From Candidatus Ribeiella danica (GTDB lineage: Bacteria; Chloroflexota; Chloroflexia; Chloroflexales; Roseiflexaceae), in assembly GCA_016717335.1 (NCBI GenBank), contig JADKFS010000019.1, forward strand, positions 496,001 to 560,000: a DNA stretch of 64,000 bases, in the 5' to 3' direction. The translations under genes were made by a program, and so were the position numbers. Below the pieces are notes generated by a model. It saw only the letters and a list, made by a program, of their open reading frames with translations, was not told the origin of the DNA and did no database searches. Each line of letters starts with the position of its first letter. The stretch's first letter is position 1. Positions 53,573 through 62,312 of the stretch are shown in pieces.

Positions 53573-54981
53573 TTGGAGACCACCCTCACCCCCAGCCCTC
53601 TCTCCTGCTGGGAGAGGGGCTTCCTTTTGGCGTCTGCGTCCGGTCGCTTCGCGGCCGGACGCAGACGCCAAGAATCCAGCCCCCTCCCTGTTCGGGGAGG
53701 GGGCTGGGGGAGGGGTGAGTAACAAGCAAAGATACTAGGGGGGTGATCTGGCAACTCGGCCGGCCCCCAGGCGGGCACGCCGAAGCTATGCAGCTTCAGA
53801 TCCACCGGCGCGCCGCCGGCCGCGGGCGCCCAGATCAGCGCGTTGCCCAGCTTGCCCTCCTCGAAGACCTGAAGCACCGCGCCCTGCCCATCCGGCGCCC
53901 ACGCCGACCACAGCACCGCGGTCGTATCGTAGCCCTCCTCGCGCAGGTTCGCCGCCGCACCATCCGCTGCCGAGAGGCTCTGCATCCGGTAGATCAGCGA
54001 CGAGGCGCCGAGCTTGGCGCGTCCGACAAAGGCCTGCAGCTGATCGCCGAACTGGCGCGCGTTGAACACGTCGACCTGCTCGCCATCCTTCGACGAGATC
54101 AGCACCTCCGGCTGCGCCGTGGCGGCATCGACGCGCCAGAGCGCCGGTTTGCCGCCTGAGGCGCCGTAGTTCGCGCAGTAGACCTGCCGGCTGTCGGCGC
54201 TCCAGGATGCGTCGAGGCACAGGTGCGGATCGCCGCCCGAACGCACCAGGTCGGTCAGCTGCATATCCTTCCCGGCCACCGCGTACCCGACGACCGCGAT
54301 GTCGCCGCCCGGCAGATCGGGGCCGTAGTCGGGCACGACAGTCAGCAGCAGGCGCTGGCCGTCCGGCGACCACGCCAGCGGCGCGTAGCCCCAGCCCGGC
54401 TGCGAGCCGTCCTTCGGCCGCGGCTTGTCGGCCACGACGAGCGTGGACTTGCCGCCCTGCCAGGCGAAGGTGTAGACGCCGGCGCCCTCGGGGCCGTCGG
54501 CCCAGGCCACCGAGTAGCTCGCCCCATCGGGCGCCCAGACCGGCGAATTGAGGTTACCTGAGAGCAGCTCGGCGCGCTGGCCGCCCTGCGCGTCGACGCG
54601 CACCAGCTTCCGGCTCGCGCGGTCGCCGGTGACGTAGAGCACCGAGCCGTCAGCCGGCGAGACGACAAACTGATCGACCGGCGTCGACTCGCTCGAAAGC
54701 TTCGTAATGGTCTTCCCATCGCGCTCCAGCCGCACGAGCGCAAACTCGTCGGTCCGCACGTACAGCGGCGCGGGCAGAACGCCCGCCTCGGCCGGCGCGG
54801 CGGTCGGCTGCGGGATGGCGGTCGGCTGTGGGATGGCGGTCGGCTCAGCGGTCGGCTGGGCCGCAGGCGTGGTCGGGCTGATCGAGCCCACACTGGGCGT
54901 GCCGCAGGCGCCGAGCAGTGCGGCCAGCAGCAGCGCGGGCAGCAGCCGCCCGCGCGTCAACAGGATCGATCGAAGAGACAT
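53569..54981 (-). CDS. Beta-propeller (TolB/WD-like) lipoprotein with repeat-derived C-terminus
   Basis: A 470-residue exported protein. Signal LRSILLTRGRLLPALLLAALL ends at the lipobox LGAC (Cys26); then the repeats PTAIPQPTAIPQPTA, and a propeller with WSPDGQRLLLTVVPD, SPVWAPDGASYSVAW and SWSADSRQVYC. The last ~65 codons (53569-53760) are translated from a dispersed hairpin element (hairpin 53627-53671), so the native 3' end appears to be lost. The stop overlaps the stop of the convergent GAF-SARP gene (TTAA, 53569-53572). ATG 54981 is the likely start (AGGAG upstream); the frame continues to 55065. Role unknown; possibly a cell-surface sensor of an extracellular polymer. Confidence 0.75.
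   Translation of the reverse strand: MSLRSILLTRGRLLPALLLAALLGACGTPSVGSISPTTPAAQPTAEPTAIPQPTAIPQPTAAPAEAGVLPAPLYVRTDEFALVRLERDGKTITKLSSESTPVDQFVVSPADGSVLYVTGDRASRKLVRVDAQGGQRAELLSGNLNSPVWAPDGASYSVAWADGPEGAGVYTFAWQGGKSTLVVADKPRPKDGSQPGWGYAPLAWSPDGQRLLLTVVPDYGPDLPGGDIAVVGYAVAGKDMQLTDLVRSGGDPHLCLDASWSADSRQVYCANYGASGGKPALWRVDAATAQPEVLISSKDGEQVDVFNARQFGDQLQAFVGRAKLGASSLIYRMQSLSAADGAAANLREEGYDTTAVLWSAWAPDGQGAVLQVFEEGKLGNALIWAPAAGGAPVDLKLHSFGVPAWGPAELPDHPPSIFACYSPLPQPPPRTGRGLDSWRLRPAAKRPDADAKRKPLSQQERGLGVRVVSN
53595..53620. terminator. Bidirectional terminator-like hairpin between convergent genes
   Basis: GCCCTCTCTCC and GGAGAGGGGC form a hairpin followed by TTCCTTTTGG on the plus strand. It lies just after the GAF-SARP stop and inside the repeat-derived tail of the convergent lipoprotein gene. 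It may stop transcription of the plus-strand gene. Confidence 0.45.
53627..53671. repeat. Long hairpin, 17-bp perfect arms plus wobble
   Basis: TTGGCGTCTGCGTCCGG pairs with CCGGACGCAGACGCCAA; the inner TCGC/GCGG adds a G-T wobble; loop TTC. Surrounded by the same C/G runs as other dispersed hairpins (CCCTCACCCCCAGCCCTCTC). Lies inside the 3' end of the lipoprotein gene. Confidence 0.85.
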
Positions 54982-55139
54982 ATACTGACTCACTCCTTCG
55001 TTTATCTGGTCCAGCGGTGGGGTCTTCGGCCTGGGAGCGTTAGCGTAACGCGAGCATGCCCTCACCCCACCTTCTCAGCAGAACCATACATACTGACGAC
55101 GACAGGCTGAATTAGGTTCCAGATAACAACAGGGCTCGT

Positions 55140-55275
55140 ACAACGTCGGCCCTCTCCCCCCTTTGGTGGGGGTTCGGGGGCGGCGAAGCCGTCCCCGAAG
55201 AATCGTTGTTGTCGGTTCTTGGCGGCAAAGCCACCAAGAACCGACAACACATGGGGCGTGGGGCGCAGCCCCACG
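55140..55275. repeat. Hairpin cluster upstream of the TrmB-like gene
   Basis: Three consecutive hairpins: GGGGGCGGCGAAGCCGTCCCC (about 55177-55197), then GTTGTCGGTTCTTGGCGGC / GCCACCAAGAACCGACAAC (55208-55248, one mismatch, AAA loop), then GTGGGGCGCAGCCCCAC (about 55259-55275). The architecture matches the other dispersed hairpins. The remaining part of the 402-bp gap contains no gene, apart from the promoter at 55314. Confidence 0.8.
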
Positions 55276-55313
55276 GACTTTGCACGAGCCCTGCAGATAA
55301 CAAGCACACGCTT

Positions 55314-55371
55314 GACATTCCACGATAGTAGTTTATAGTATAGCTACGTAGTCAGCTGGCAAACTACTATA
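55314..55371 (+). promoter_or_regulatory. Promoter and operator of the TrmB-like / metal ATPase operon
   Basis: Consensus TTGACA (55314-55319), then TATAGT 16 bp downstream (55336-55341). A 12-bp inverted repeat overlaps it: GATAGTAGTTT (55324-55334) and AAACTACTATAG (55361-55372), separated by 26 bp. The AT-rich operator is unlike the surroundings and is placed to block transcription, suggesting autoregulation by the TrmB-like protein. Confidence 0.6.
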
Positions 55372-55383
55372 GGAATACACCAC

Positions 55384-56178
55384 ATGAATCTTCTGGCGGA
55401 CTTGATGGCGATCGGCTTCACCGAGTACGAGGCCAAGGTCTACACCGCGCTGCTGCGCGAGCACCCGGCCACCGGCTACCAGCTCGGCAAGCAGGCCGGC
55501 ATCCCGCGCTCGATGGTCTACGAAGCGCTCGGGCGGCTGCACGTGCGCGGGGCGGTGCTGAAGGCCGACGAGCAGGGCGCGACGCTCTACCGCCCGCTGC
55601 CGCCCGACGTATTGCTCGGCCGCCACGAGCAGGAGCAGCAGCGCCTGGTACACTCCTTGCGTGAGGGATTGAGCACGCTCTACACCGCCCGCGACGAGGA
55701 TCGGCTCTGGTCGATCAGCGGCCGGACGTCCGTGCTGGCCTACGCGGCCGAGATGCTGCAGCGGGCGAGCGGCGAGGTGCTGCTGGTGCTTTCCGACCAG
55801 GACCTCGAGCCGCTGCGCGGCGAGCTGACCCGCGCGTGCGAGCGCGGCCTGTCGGTGAGCACGCTGCTGACCGGCACGGCCGACCTCGGCTACGGCCAGG
55901 TCGCGCGGCACCCGCCGCTGGAGAGCGAGCTGCAGGGGCTCACCGGCATGCTGGTGGTCGTGGTCGACCGCGACGAGGCGCTGATCGCCAGCACCGATAT
56001 CGATATGATCGCGACGATTACCAACAACCGCAACCTGGTGCTGATCGCGCGCCAGTTCGTCTGGATGGAGCTGTTCACGCAGCGGATCTCCGCCCGGCTT
56101 GGCAGCGACCTGCTGGACCGGCTCGACCCGGACGACCGCCGGATCTTCGACCACCCTTCCGACCTTTCGCATAGATAG
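55384..56178 (+). CDS. TrmB-family transcriptional regulator
   Basis: A 264-residue regulator. Residues 1-80 form a winged helix (MAIGFTEYEAKVYTALLREH, GIPRSMVYEALGRLHVRGAV, YRPLPP), the TrmB-type HTH. Residues about 85-110 are a coiled coil, and the rest is a regulatory domain (RTSVLAYAAEMLQRASGEVL, LLVLSDQDLEPLRGELTRAC, DEALIASTDIDMIATI) like the C-terminal part of TrmB-like proteins. It is followed after 8 bp by a heavy-metal ATPase gene, so metal-related control of that gene is more likely than sugar control. Candidate operator at 55324-55372. Confidence 0.87.
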   Translation: MNLLADLMAIGFTEYEAKVYTALLREHPATGYQLGKQAGIPRSMVYEALGRLHVRGAVLKADEQGATLYRPLPPDVLLGRHEQEQQRLVHSLREGLSTLYTARDEDRLWSISGRTSVLAYAAEMLQRASGEVLLVLSDQDLEPLRGELTRACERGLSVSTLLTGTADLGYGQVARHPPLESELQGLTGMLVVVVDRDEALIASTDIDMIATITNNRNLVLIARQFVWMELFTQRISARLGSDLLDRLDPDDRRIFDHPSDLSHR

Positions 56179-56186
56179 GACCAGCC

Positions 56187-58364
56187 ATGAGCGTCAATCA
56201 TCTGCTCACACAGCTCCGCGCGCATCCGGGCGTCGTGTCGACCCGCTACGACGAGGACACCCGAACGGTAACGCTGCGCTACAGCGGACCCCCGACGAAT
56301 ATGGAGGCGATCGAGGCGATGGTGCGGCGGGCGGGCGCCTCGCTGCAGGTTCACACGGTGCCCGCGGCCGCGCCGACCGACGAGGACCGCGAGCTGGCAG
56401 CGCTGCCGTGGATGATCCGCCTGACCGCGATCTGCCTGGCCACGCTCGTCCTCGGCTGGGCGCTTGAGGATCTGACCGCGCTGCCGAAGCAGCTGATCTG
56501 GTCGCTCTACGCGGTCGCCTATCTCAGCGGCGGCTTCTACAGCGTCCAGGAGGCCTGGGGCTCGCTGCGCGAGCGGCGATTCGACGTGAACGTTCTGATG
56601 ATCGTGGCGGCGCTCGGCGCGGCGGCGGTCGGCCAGCCGCGCGAGGGCGCGGTGCTGATGTTCCTGTTCGCGCTCTCGAACACGCTCGAGACCTACGCGA
56701 TGGGCCGCACGCACGCCTCCATCCGCGCGCTGCTCGACATGACCCCCAAGGAGGCCGAGGTCTACCGCGACGGCGGGCTGCAGCGCGTGCCGGTCGAGGA
56801 GCTGCTGATCGACGAGGTCGTGCTGGTGCGCCCGGGCGGCCAGGTCCCGGCCGACGGCGTGGTGATCAAAGGCGAGTCGGCCGTCAACGAGGCCTCGATC
56901 ACCGGCGAGTCGATGCCGGTGGAGAAGGCCCCCGGCGCGCGCGCCTTCGCCGGCACCCTGAACGGCCAGGGCGCGCTGGAGGTGCGCGTCACCACGGCGG
57001 TCGAGAACTCGACCCTGGCGCGGATCGTCCAGGTGGTGCGCGAGGCGCGCGAGCAGAAGGCCGACAGCCAGGACTTCACCGACCGGGTGATCGGCGAGTA
57101 CTACGCCTACGCGGTCGTGGGGATCACCGTGCTGGCGATCGTGATCCCGCTGCTGTTCCTCGGCTGGGGCCTGCCGGCAACGCTGTACCGCGCGATGACG
57201 CTGATGGTGGTCGCCTCGCCCTGCGCGCTGGTGATCTCGATCCCGGCGGCGCTGCTCTCGGCGCTGGCCAGCGCGGCGCGCGGCGGCGTGCTGTTCAAGG
57301 GCGGCCGGCACCTCGAGTCGGCCGCGAAGATCAAGGTGGTGGCGTTCGACAAGACCGGCACGCTGACGAGCGGGCGGCCGGGGGTGGTCGCGGTTATTCC
57401 GGTCGGCGCGGAGGACGGGAGGCGGAAGACGGAGGGCGCGAGCGACGGGCCTCTGGATGCGTTCGTCCTCCACCCTCCGTTCTCAGCCCCGCCCGATGAC
57501 CAGCTGGGCGAGCTGAGCGAGCTGCAGGTCCGGCTGCTCGCGGTCGCCGGGGCGGTCGAGCGCAGCTCCGAGCACCCGCTGGCGCGCGGGATCGTGCGCG
57601 GCGTCGAGGAGCGCGGCATCCCAATGCCGCCGACCGGCGACTTTACGGCGCTGACCGGCGCCGGCGCGCAGGCGACGATCGCGGGGCAGCCGGTGCGGAT
57701 CGGCCGGCCGTCGCTGTTCGGCGAGCTGCCGCCCGAGCTGGTGGCGCTGGTGCGCGAGCAGGAGGAGCAGGGCCGCACGGTGGTGCTGCTCGGCGACGAC
57801 GAGCCGTGGGGGCTGATCGCGATCGCCGACACGGTGCGGCCGGAGGCGGCCGCCGCCGTGGCCCGGCTGAAGCAGATCGGCATCACGCGCGTGGTGCTGC
57901 TGACCGGCGACAACCGCCACGCGGCGGCGGCGATCGGCGCCGCGCTGGGGGTGGACGAGGTGCGATCCGAGCTGCTGCCGCACGAGAAGGTCTCGGTGGT
58001 CAAGGAGCTGCAGGAGCGCTACGGGCCGGTCGCGATGGTCGGCGACGGCGTCAACGACGCGCCGGCGCTGGCGACGGCGCGGCTGGGCGTGGCCATGGGC
58101 GCGGCCGGCACCGACGTCGCGCTCGAGAGCGCCGACGTGCTGCTCATGAGCGACGACCTGAGCCGACTGCCGGGCGCGCTCGACATCGCCCGCCACGCGC
58201 GCCGGATCATCCGGCAGAACTTGGCGTTCGCCTTTGGGGTGATGGCCACGCTGATGGTGCTGGCGCTGTTCGGCAGCATCCCGCTGCCGCTGGGCGTGGT
58301 CGGCCACGAGGGCAGCACGCTGATCGTCGTCGCGAACGGGCTGCGGCTGCTGATCCGGCGGTAG
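56187..58364 (+). CDS. Heavy-metal P1B-type ATPase, ZntA/CadA-like
   Basis: A 725-residue metal exporter. The N-terminal ~60 residues form an HMA-like ferredoxin fold but lack CxxC. SPCALVISIP (near residue 345) is the CPx metal site with the Zn/Cd-type SPC; TGES (A domain), DKTGTLTSG (phosphorylated Asp), SEHPLA, GDGVNDAP and a C-terminal HEGSTLIVVANGLRLL all match ZntA/CadA. Between DKTGTLTSG and the HP motif is an extra stretch of about 35 residues (about 408-441) encoded by DNA with GGAGGACG / CGTCCTCC inverted units, an in-frame repeat insertion. Predicted to export Zn2+, Cd2+ or similar ions. Confidence 0.92.
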   Translation: MSVNHLLTQLRAHPGVVSTRYDEDTRTVTLRYSGPPTNMEAIEAMVRRAGASLQVHTVPAAAPTDEDRELAALPWMIRLTAICLATLVLGWALEDLTALPKQLIWSLYAVAYLSGGFYSVQEAWGSLRERRFDVNVLMIVAALGAAAVGQPREGAVLMFLFALSNTLETYAMGRTHASIRALLDMTPKEAEVYRDGGLQRVPVEELLIDEVVLVRPGGQVPADGVVIKGESAVNEASITGESMPVEKAPGARAFAGTLNGQGALEVRVTTAVENSTLARIVQVVREAREQKADSQDFTDRVIGEYYAYAVVGITVLAIVIPLLFLGWGLPATLYRAMTLMVVASPCALVISIPAALLSALASAARGGVLFKGGRHLESAAKIKVVAFDKTGTLTSGRPGVVAVIPVGAEDGRRKTEGASDGPLDAFVLHPPFSAPPDDQLGELSELQVRLLAVAGAVERSSEHPLARGIVRGVEERGIPMPPTGDFTALTGAGAQATIAGQPVRIGRPSLFGELPPELVALVREQEEQGRTVVLLGDDEPWGLIAIADTVRPEAAAAVARLKQIGITRVVLLTGDNRHAAAAIGAALGVDEVRSELLPHEKVSVVKELQERYGPVAMVGDGVNDAPALATARLGVAMGAAGTDVALESADVLLMSDDLSRLPGALDIARHARRIIRQNLAFAFGVMATLMVLALFGSIPLPLGVVGHEGSTLIVVANGLRLLIRR

Positions 58365-58369
58365 CCTCG

Positions 58370-58915
58370 TTCTTCCGGGGCGCAGCGCCCCCGGCCCCGG
58401 TCAGCTGGTCACCTAGTCAGCTGGTCATCTTGTCTCCGGGGCGCAGCGCCCCCGTCCCCCCTCCGGCAAATGATGCCTGTGGCATATCCGATATTGGTGA
58501 CGCATGCCCAGCATCATACCTGCGAGGCCAGTTGCCTCCCGCTGCGCCCGGATTCAGCTGGGCATGCACCACTGGCACACAAAATGAAGTAGTGCTCATT
58601 TTGGGGTCCAGGGGCGCAAGCCCCGGCCGGGGGGCGGCGGGGGTGGCGGCCCACCCCCGCCCGCGGGGGCACGGGGGGCGCGCAGCCCCCCGGAAGCAGT
58701 GTGCGCGCCAGATGCGCCCGGATTCAGCTGGGCATGCACCACTGGCACACAAAATGAAGTAGTGCTCATTTTGGGGTCCAGGGGCGCAAGCCCCGGCCGG
58801 GGGGCGGCGGGGGTGGCGGCCCACCCCCGGCCGGGGGGCGGCGGGGGTGGCGGCCCACCCCCGCCCGCGGGGGCACGGGGGGCGCGCAGCCCCCCGCACA
58901 CAGCCGCGCAGCAAA
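58370..58915. repeat. GC-rich dispersed element: leader and two ~170-bp units, the second with a duplicated C/G block
   Basis: Begins GGGGCGCAGCGCCCCCGG (twice), then the leader CTCCGGCAAA (58461) with GCATGCCC, then two units from 58550 and 58720 (170 bp apart). These contain GGATTCAGCTGGGCATGCAC, CAAAATGAAGTAGTGCTCAT and the shared TTTTGGGGTCCAGGGGCGCA. The second unit contains the block GGGGCGGCGGGGGTGGCGGC twice. The gap between the ATPase and the histidine kinase is explained by it. Confidence 0.9.
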
Positions 58916-59002
58916 GACCGCCGGCTTGATGTACAATTCGCCCATGCACTATCGTCGCCTTATGGCTGGCTCGCGCCGGCCCGCGCTGCGAGGTGTCATG
59001 CC

Positions 59003-60778
59003 GTGAACCTGCATCGAACGCAACATTGCCGTCTCCGCAGCGAGGCGCGCCGGTCGTATGCCGCCCGCCGGCGCACGCGCGAGCTGCGCCTGTTGCGGCA
59101 GGTGGCCCGCCAGATCGCCACCGCGATCGAGGTCGACGCGGTGCTTGATCGGCTGGCGCAGGCTGTCTCGATGTCGTTCGGCTATCCGATCGTCCGCGCG
59201 GCGCTGCTCGAGGGCGGCCGGCTGGTGTTCCGCGGCGGCGTGAACCCGCCCGAGCAGCCCCCTCAGCGCGGCCCGGATGTCGTGCCGCTCGATGGCCCGG
59301 GGCTCTCGGCCTGGGCGGCACGCACCGCCGAGCCGCTGCTGGTCGGCGACGTGGCCAGCGACCCGCGCTACCTGGCGTCGGCCGAGCGCGCCGGGATCTG
59401 CTCGGAGCTGGTGGTGCCGTTGCTCGGCGGCGCGGGCGTGCTCGGCGTGATCGAGATCCAGAGCAGCCGGCCCCACGCGTTCGATTTCCGTGACCTGGAG
59501 CTGCTGCAGACAGTGGCCGACGTCGCGGCGATTGCGGTCGAGAAGGCGCGCCTGCACCAGAACGAGCGGCTGCTGCTCGAGGACATGGAGCACTCCTACA
59601 ACGAGCTGCTGCACACCCTGACCGAGCTGGACCGCCGCGACGAGCAGCTGCGGCGCGGCGAGCGGCTGAGCGCGCTTGGCGAGCTGGCCTCGGGCATCGC
59701 GCACGACTTCAACAACCTGCTGGCTGGCATCCTCGGCAATACCCAGCTGCTGCTGCTAGACGAAGTCGACCTGGAGCGGCAGCGCATGCTGCGCGTGGTC
59801 GAGCAGGCCGCGCAGGATGGCGCCACCACCGTGCGGCGGATCCAGGAGTTTGCCAGGCAGACGGAGCTCCAGGTCTACGACGCCGTCGGCCTGGCCGATG
59901 TGATCGACGGCGCGCTGGCGATCACCCGCCCGCGCTGGCACAACCTCGCCCAAGGCGAGGGCCGCCCGATCCGGGTGTGGCGCGAGCTCGACGCCGCGCC
60001 GGTGGTGCTGGGCAGCGCGGCCGAGCTGCGCGAGCTGCTGATCAACCTGATCATCAACGCCGTCGACGCGATGCCGCACGGCGGCGCGCTGGGGCTGCGC
60101 CTGGCGATCATTCCGGCGGGACCCGCCGCGCCGGGCGACTCGCGCATGGCCGTGCTTGAGGTCAGCGACAGCGGGGTCGGCATCCCAGCCGATCTGCACG
60201 AGCGCATCTTCGAGTCGTTCTACAGCACCAAGACGACCGGGAAGGGCAGCGGCCTCGGCCTGGCGATGTGCCGCCAGATCGTCGCGCGGCACGGCGGCCG
60301 GATCGAGCTGCACAGCGCGGTCGGCCAGGGCGCCACCTTTCGCATCCTGCTGCCGCTGGCCGAGCAGCCCGTCGCCGCGGCGGACGCGGCCGCCGCGGTC
60401 GCGCCGGCCGCCGCGCTGAGAATCCTGGTGGTGGACGACGACGAGGCGGTGCGCGAGGTGCTCGTCCGTATCCTGCGCCGCTCCGGCCACCAGGTCGCCC
60501 TGGCGACGAGCGGCGCGCAGGCGCTCAGGCAGTTTAGCCCGCGCAGCTACGATCTGATCTTCACCGACCTGAGCCTCTCGAGCATCGACGGCCCGACGCT
60601 GGTGCGCGAGATCCGCGCGCGCGACCCGCAGATCGCCGTCGTCGTCGTCACGGGCTGGGGCCTGCCCGACGAGGCGCAGCGCGCCGCGCTCGGCGCGGCG
60701 GCGGTGATCGTCAAGCCGTTCAATATCGCCGAGATCGATCGGGTCATCGGCGAGCTCGCCCGGCGCAATGCGGTATAA
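59003..60778 (+). CDS. Hybrid sensor histidine kinase: GAF - HisKA - HATPase - receiver
   Basis: About 591 residues, cytoplasmic (no membrane helix). Residues 25-185 are a GAF domain (LRQVARQIATAIEVDAVLDR, ICSELVVPLLGGAGVLGVIE). Then a coiled coil, the H-box GELASGIAHDFNNLLAG (phosphorylated His near 228), ATP-binding LINLIINAVDAMPHGG, DSGVGI and GKGSGLGLAMCRQIV. The C-terminal receiver domain (about 470-591) has LVVDDDEAVRE, the Asp in IFTDLSLSS and VIVKPF. I choose the GTG at 59003 because GAGGTG precedes it and the frame upstream is repeat DNA. Input unknown; the downstream regulator may be elsewhere. Confidence 0.88.
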   Translation: MNLHRTQHCRLRSEARRSYAARRRTRELRLLRQVARQIATAIEVDAVLDRLAQAVSMSFGYPIVRAALLEGGRLVFRGGVNPPEQPPQRGPDVVPLDGPGLSAWAARTAEPLLVGDVASDPRYLASAERAGICSELVVPLLGGAGVLGVIEIQSSRPHAFDFRDLELLQTVADVAAIAVEKARLHQNERLLLEDMEHSYNELLHTLTELDRRDEQLRRGERLSALGELASGIAHDFNNLLAGILGNTQLLLLDEVDLERQRMLRVVEQAAQDGATTVRRIQEFARQTELQVYDAVGLADVIDGALAITRPRWHNLAQGEGRPIRVWRELDAAPVVLGSAAELRELLINLIINAVDAMPHGGALGLRLAIIPAGPAAPGDSRMAVLEVSDSGVGIPADLHERIFESFYSTKTTGKGSGLGLAMCRQIVARHGGRIELHSAVGQGATFRILLPLAEQPVAAADAAAAVAPAAALRILVVDDDEAVREVLVRILRRSGHQVALATSGAQALRQFSPRSYDLIFTDLSLSSIDGPTLVREIRARDPQIAVVVVTGWGLPDEAQRAALGAAAVIVKPFNIAEIDRVIGELARRNAV

Positions 60779-60893
60779 TAGTGCTCCGGTTTTGAGCTTT
60801 GAGTTTTGAGCTTGTGCGGGCGGTGAGTCAGGGACGTTCGAACCTGTTCCACACTCGTGGCGCATAGCTCATTACTCCCGAAGGGGAGGGTTT

Positions 60894-62210
60894 ATGTCGG
60901 TACTTGAGACGCTCTGGCAGAGCGACCCCGACGTTGCGCGGATCATGGCCGGCGAGGCGCGGCGTCAGCGCGACGGCCTGGAGCTGATCGCCAGCGAGAA
61001 CTATGTCAGCCGCGCGGTCCTGGAGGCCCAGGGCTCGATTCTGACCAACAAATATGCCGAGGGCTACCCCGGCAATCGCTACTATGGCGGCTGCGAGTAC
61101 GTCGATATGGTCGAGAACGTGGCGCGCGAGCGCGCGAAGCAGCTGTTCGGCGCGGTCTACGCCAACGTCCAGCCGCACGCCGGCACGCAGGCCAATATGG
61201 CGGTCTACTTCACGTTCCTCAAGCCGGGCGACGCGGTGCTGGGCATGGATCTCTCGCACGGCGGGCACCTGACCCACGGCTCGCCGGTGAACTTCTCGGG
61301 CCAGCTCTACCGCTTCTCGGCCTACGGCGTCGACCCGAAGACCGAGGTGATCGACTACGACCAGGTCGAGGCGATCGCCATGCGCGAGCGGCCGAAGATG
61401 ATCACCGTCGGCGCCAGCGCCTACTCGCGGGCGATCGACTTCGCGCGCTTCCGCCAGATCGCCGACAGGGTCGGCGCGTTCCTGTTCGCCGATATCGCCC
61501 ACCCGGCCGGCCTGATCGCCAAGGGGCTGCTGCCTAGCCCGGTGCCCCACGCCCACGTGGTGACGACGACGACCCACAAGACGCTGCGCGGCACGCGCGG
61601 CGGCCTGATCCTGCTCGGCACAGACTTCGAGAACCCGTTCGGCCAGAAGGCCGCCAAGAGCGGGCGCACGCTGATGATGTCCGAGCTGCTCGACAAGAAC
61701 GTCATCCCCGGCATCCAGGGCGGCCCGCTGATGCACGCGATCGCCGCCAAGGCGGTCGGCTTCGGCGAGAACCTGCGGCCGGCCTTCGCCGAGTACGCCG
61801 CGCAGATTATTCGCAACGCCCAGGCCCTGGCCGAGGCGCTGGTCGCGCGCGGCTACCATATTATCTCGGGCGGCACCGACAATCACCTGATGCTGATCGA
61901 CCTGCGCAACAAGGGCGTGAACGGCAAGGTCGCCCAGGTGGCGCTTGAGGCGGCCGGCATCACGCTGAACAAAAACTCGGTGCCGTTCGACGACAAGTCG
62001 CCGCTGATCACCAGCGGCGTCCGGATCGGCACCCCCGCGGTCACCACCCGCGGCATGGGCATCGCCGAGATGGAGCGGATCGCCACCCTGATCGACGAGG
62101 TGATCGCGCACATCGACGACGAGGCCACTCACCGCCGCGTCGCCGAGGAGGTGTGCTCGCTCTGCGCCGGCTTCCCGATCCCCGGCATCGAAGGGTACGA
62201 CGAGCGCTGA
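60894..62210 (+). CDS. glyA: Serine hydroxymethyltransferase
   Basis: A 438-residue PLP enzyme that interconverts serine and glycine with transfer of a one-carbon unit to tetrahydrofolate. Blocks: GLELIASENYVSRAV, NKYAEGYPGNRYYGG, ANVQPHAGTQANMA, the PLP-binding lysine in TTTTHKTLRGTRGG (near residue 230), and NKNSVPFDD / SGVRIGTPAVTTRG. Length is normal. The ATG follows a GGGGAGGG ribosome site. Confidence 0.96.
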   Translation: MSVLETLWQSDPDVARIMAGEARRQRDGLELIASENYVSRAVLEAQGSILTNKYAEGYPGNRYYGGCEYVDMVENVARERAKQLFGAVYANVQPHAGTQANMAVYFTFLKPGDAVLGMDLSHGGHLTHGSPVNFSGQLYRFSAYGVDPKTEVIDYDQVEAIAMRERPKMITVGASAYSRAIDFARFRQIADRVGAFLFADIAHPAGLIAKGLLPSPVPHAHVVTTTTHKTLRGTRGGLILLGTDFENPFGQKAAKSGRTLMMSELLDKNVIPGIQGGPLMHAIAAKAVGFGENLRPAFAEYAAQIIRNAQALAEALVARGYHIISGGTDNHLMLIDLRNKGVNGKVAQVALEAAGITLNKNSVPFDDKSPLITSGVRIGTPAVTTRGMGIAEMERIATLIDEVIAHIDDEATHRRVAEEVCSLCAGFPIPGIEGYDER

Positions 62211-62211
62211 C

Positions 62212-62290
62212 AAGGTGACTGGGTGAGGAGGTGACCAGGTGAGGGAGCAGCGACACTTCACCTGGTCACCCAGTCACCTCGTCACCTTGT
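62212..62290. repeat. Imperfect long inverted repeat between glyA and proC
   Basis: CAAGGTGACTGGGTGA and GGTGACCAGGTGA pair with TTCACCTGGTCACC and CAGTCACCTCGTCACCTTG around a GGGAGCAGCGACAC loop. It forms a long hairpin without a T-run and may act as a terminator or attenuator between the genes. The octamer-like GTGACCAG units match those at 45293. Confidence 0.7.
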
Positions 62291-62312
62291 CATTTGATAA
62301 CACGAGGTAGCC

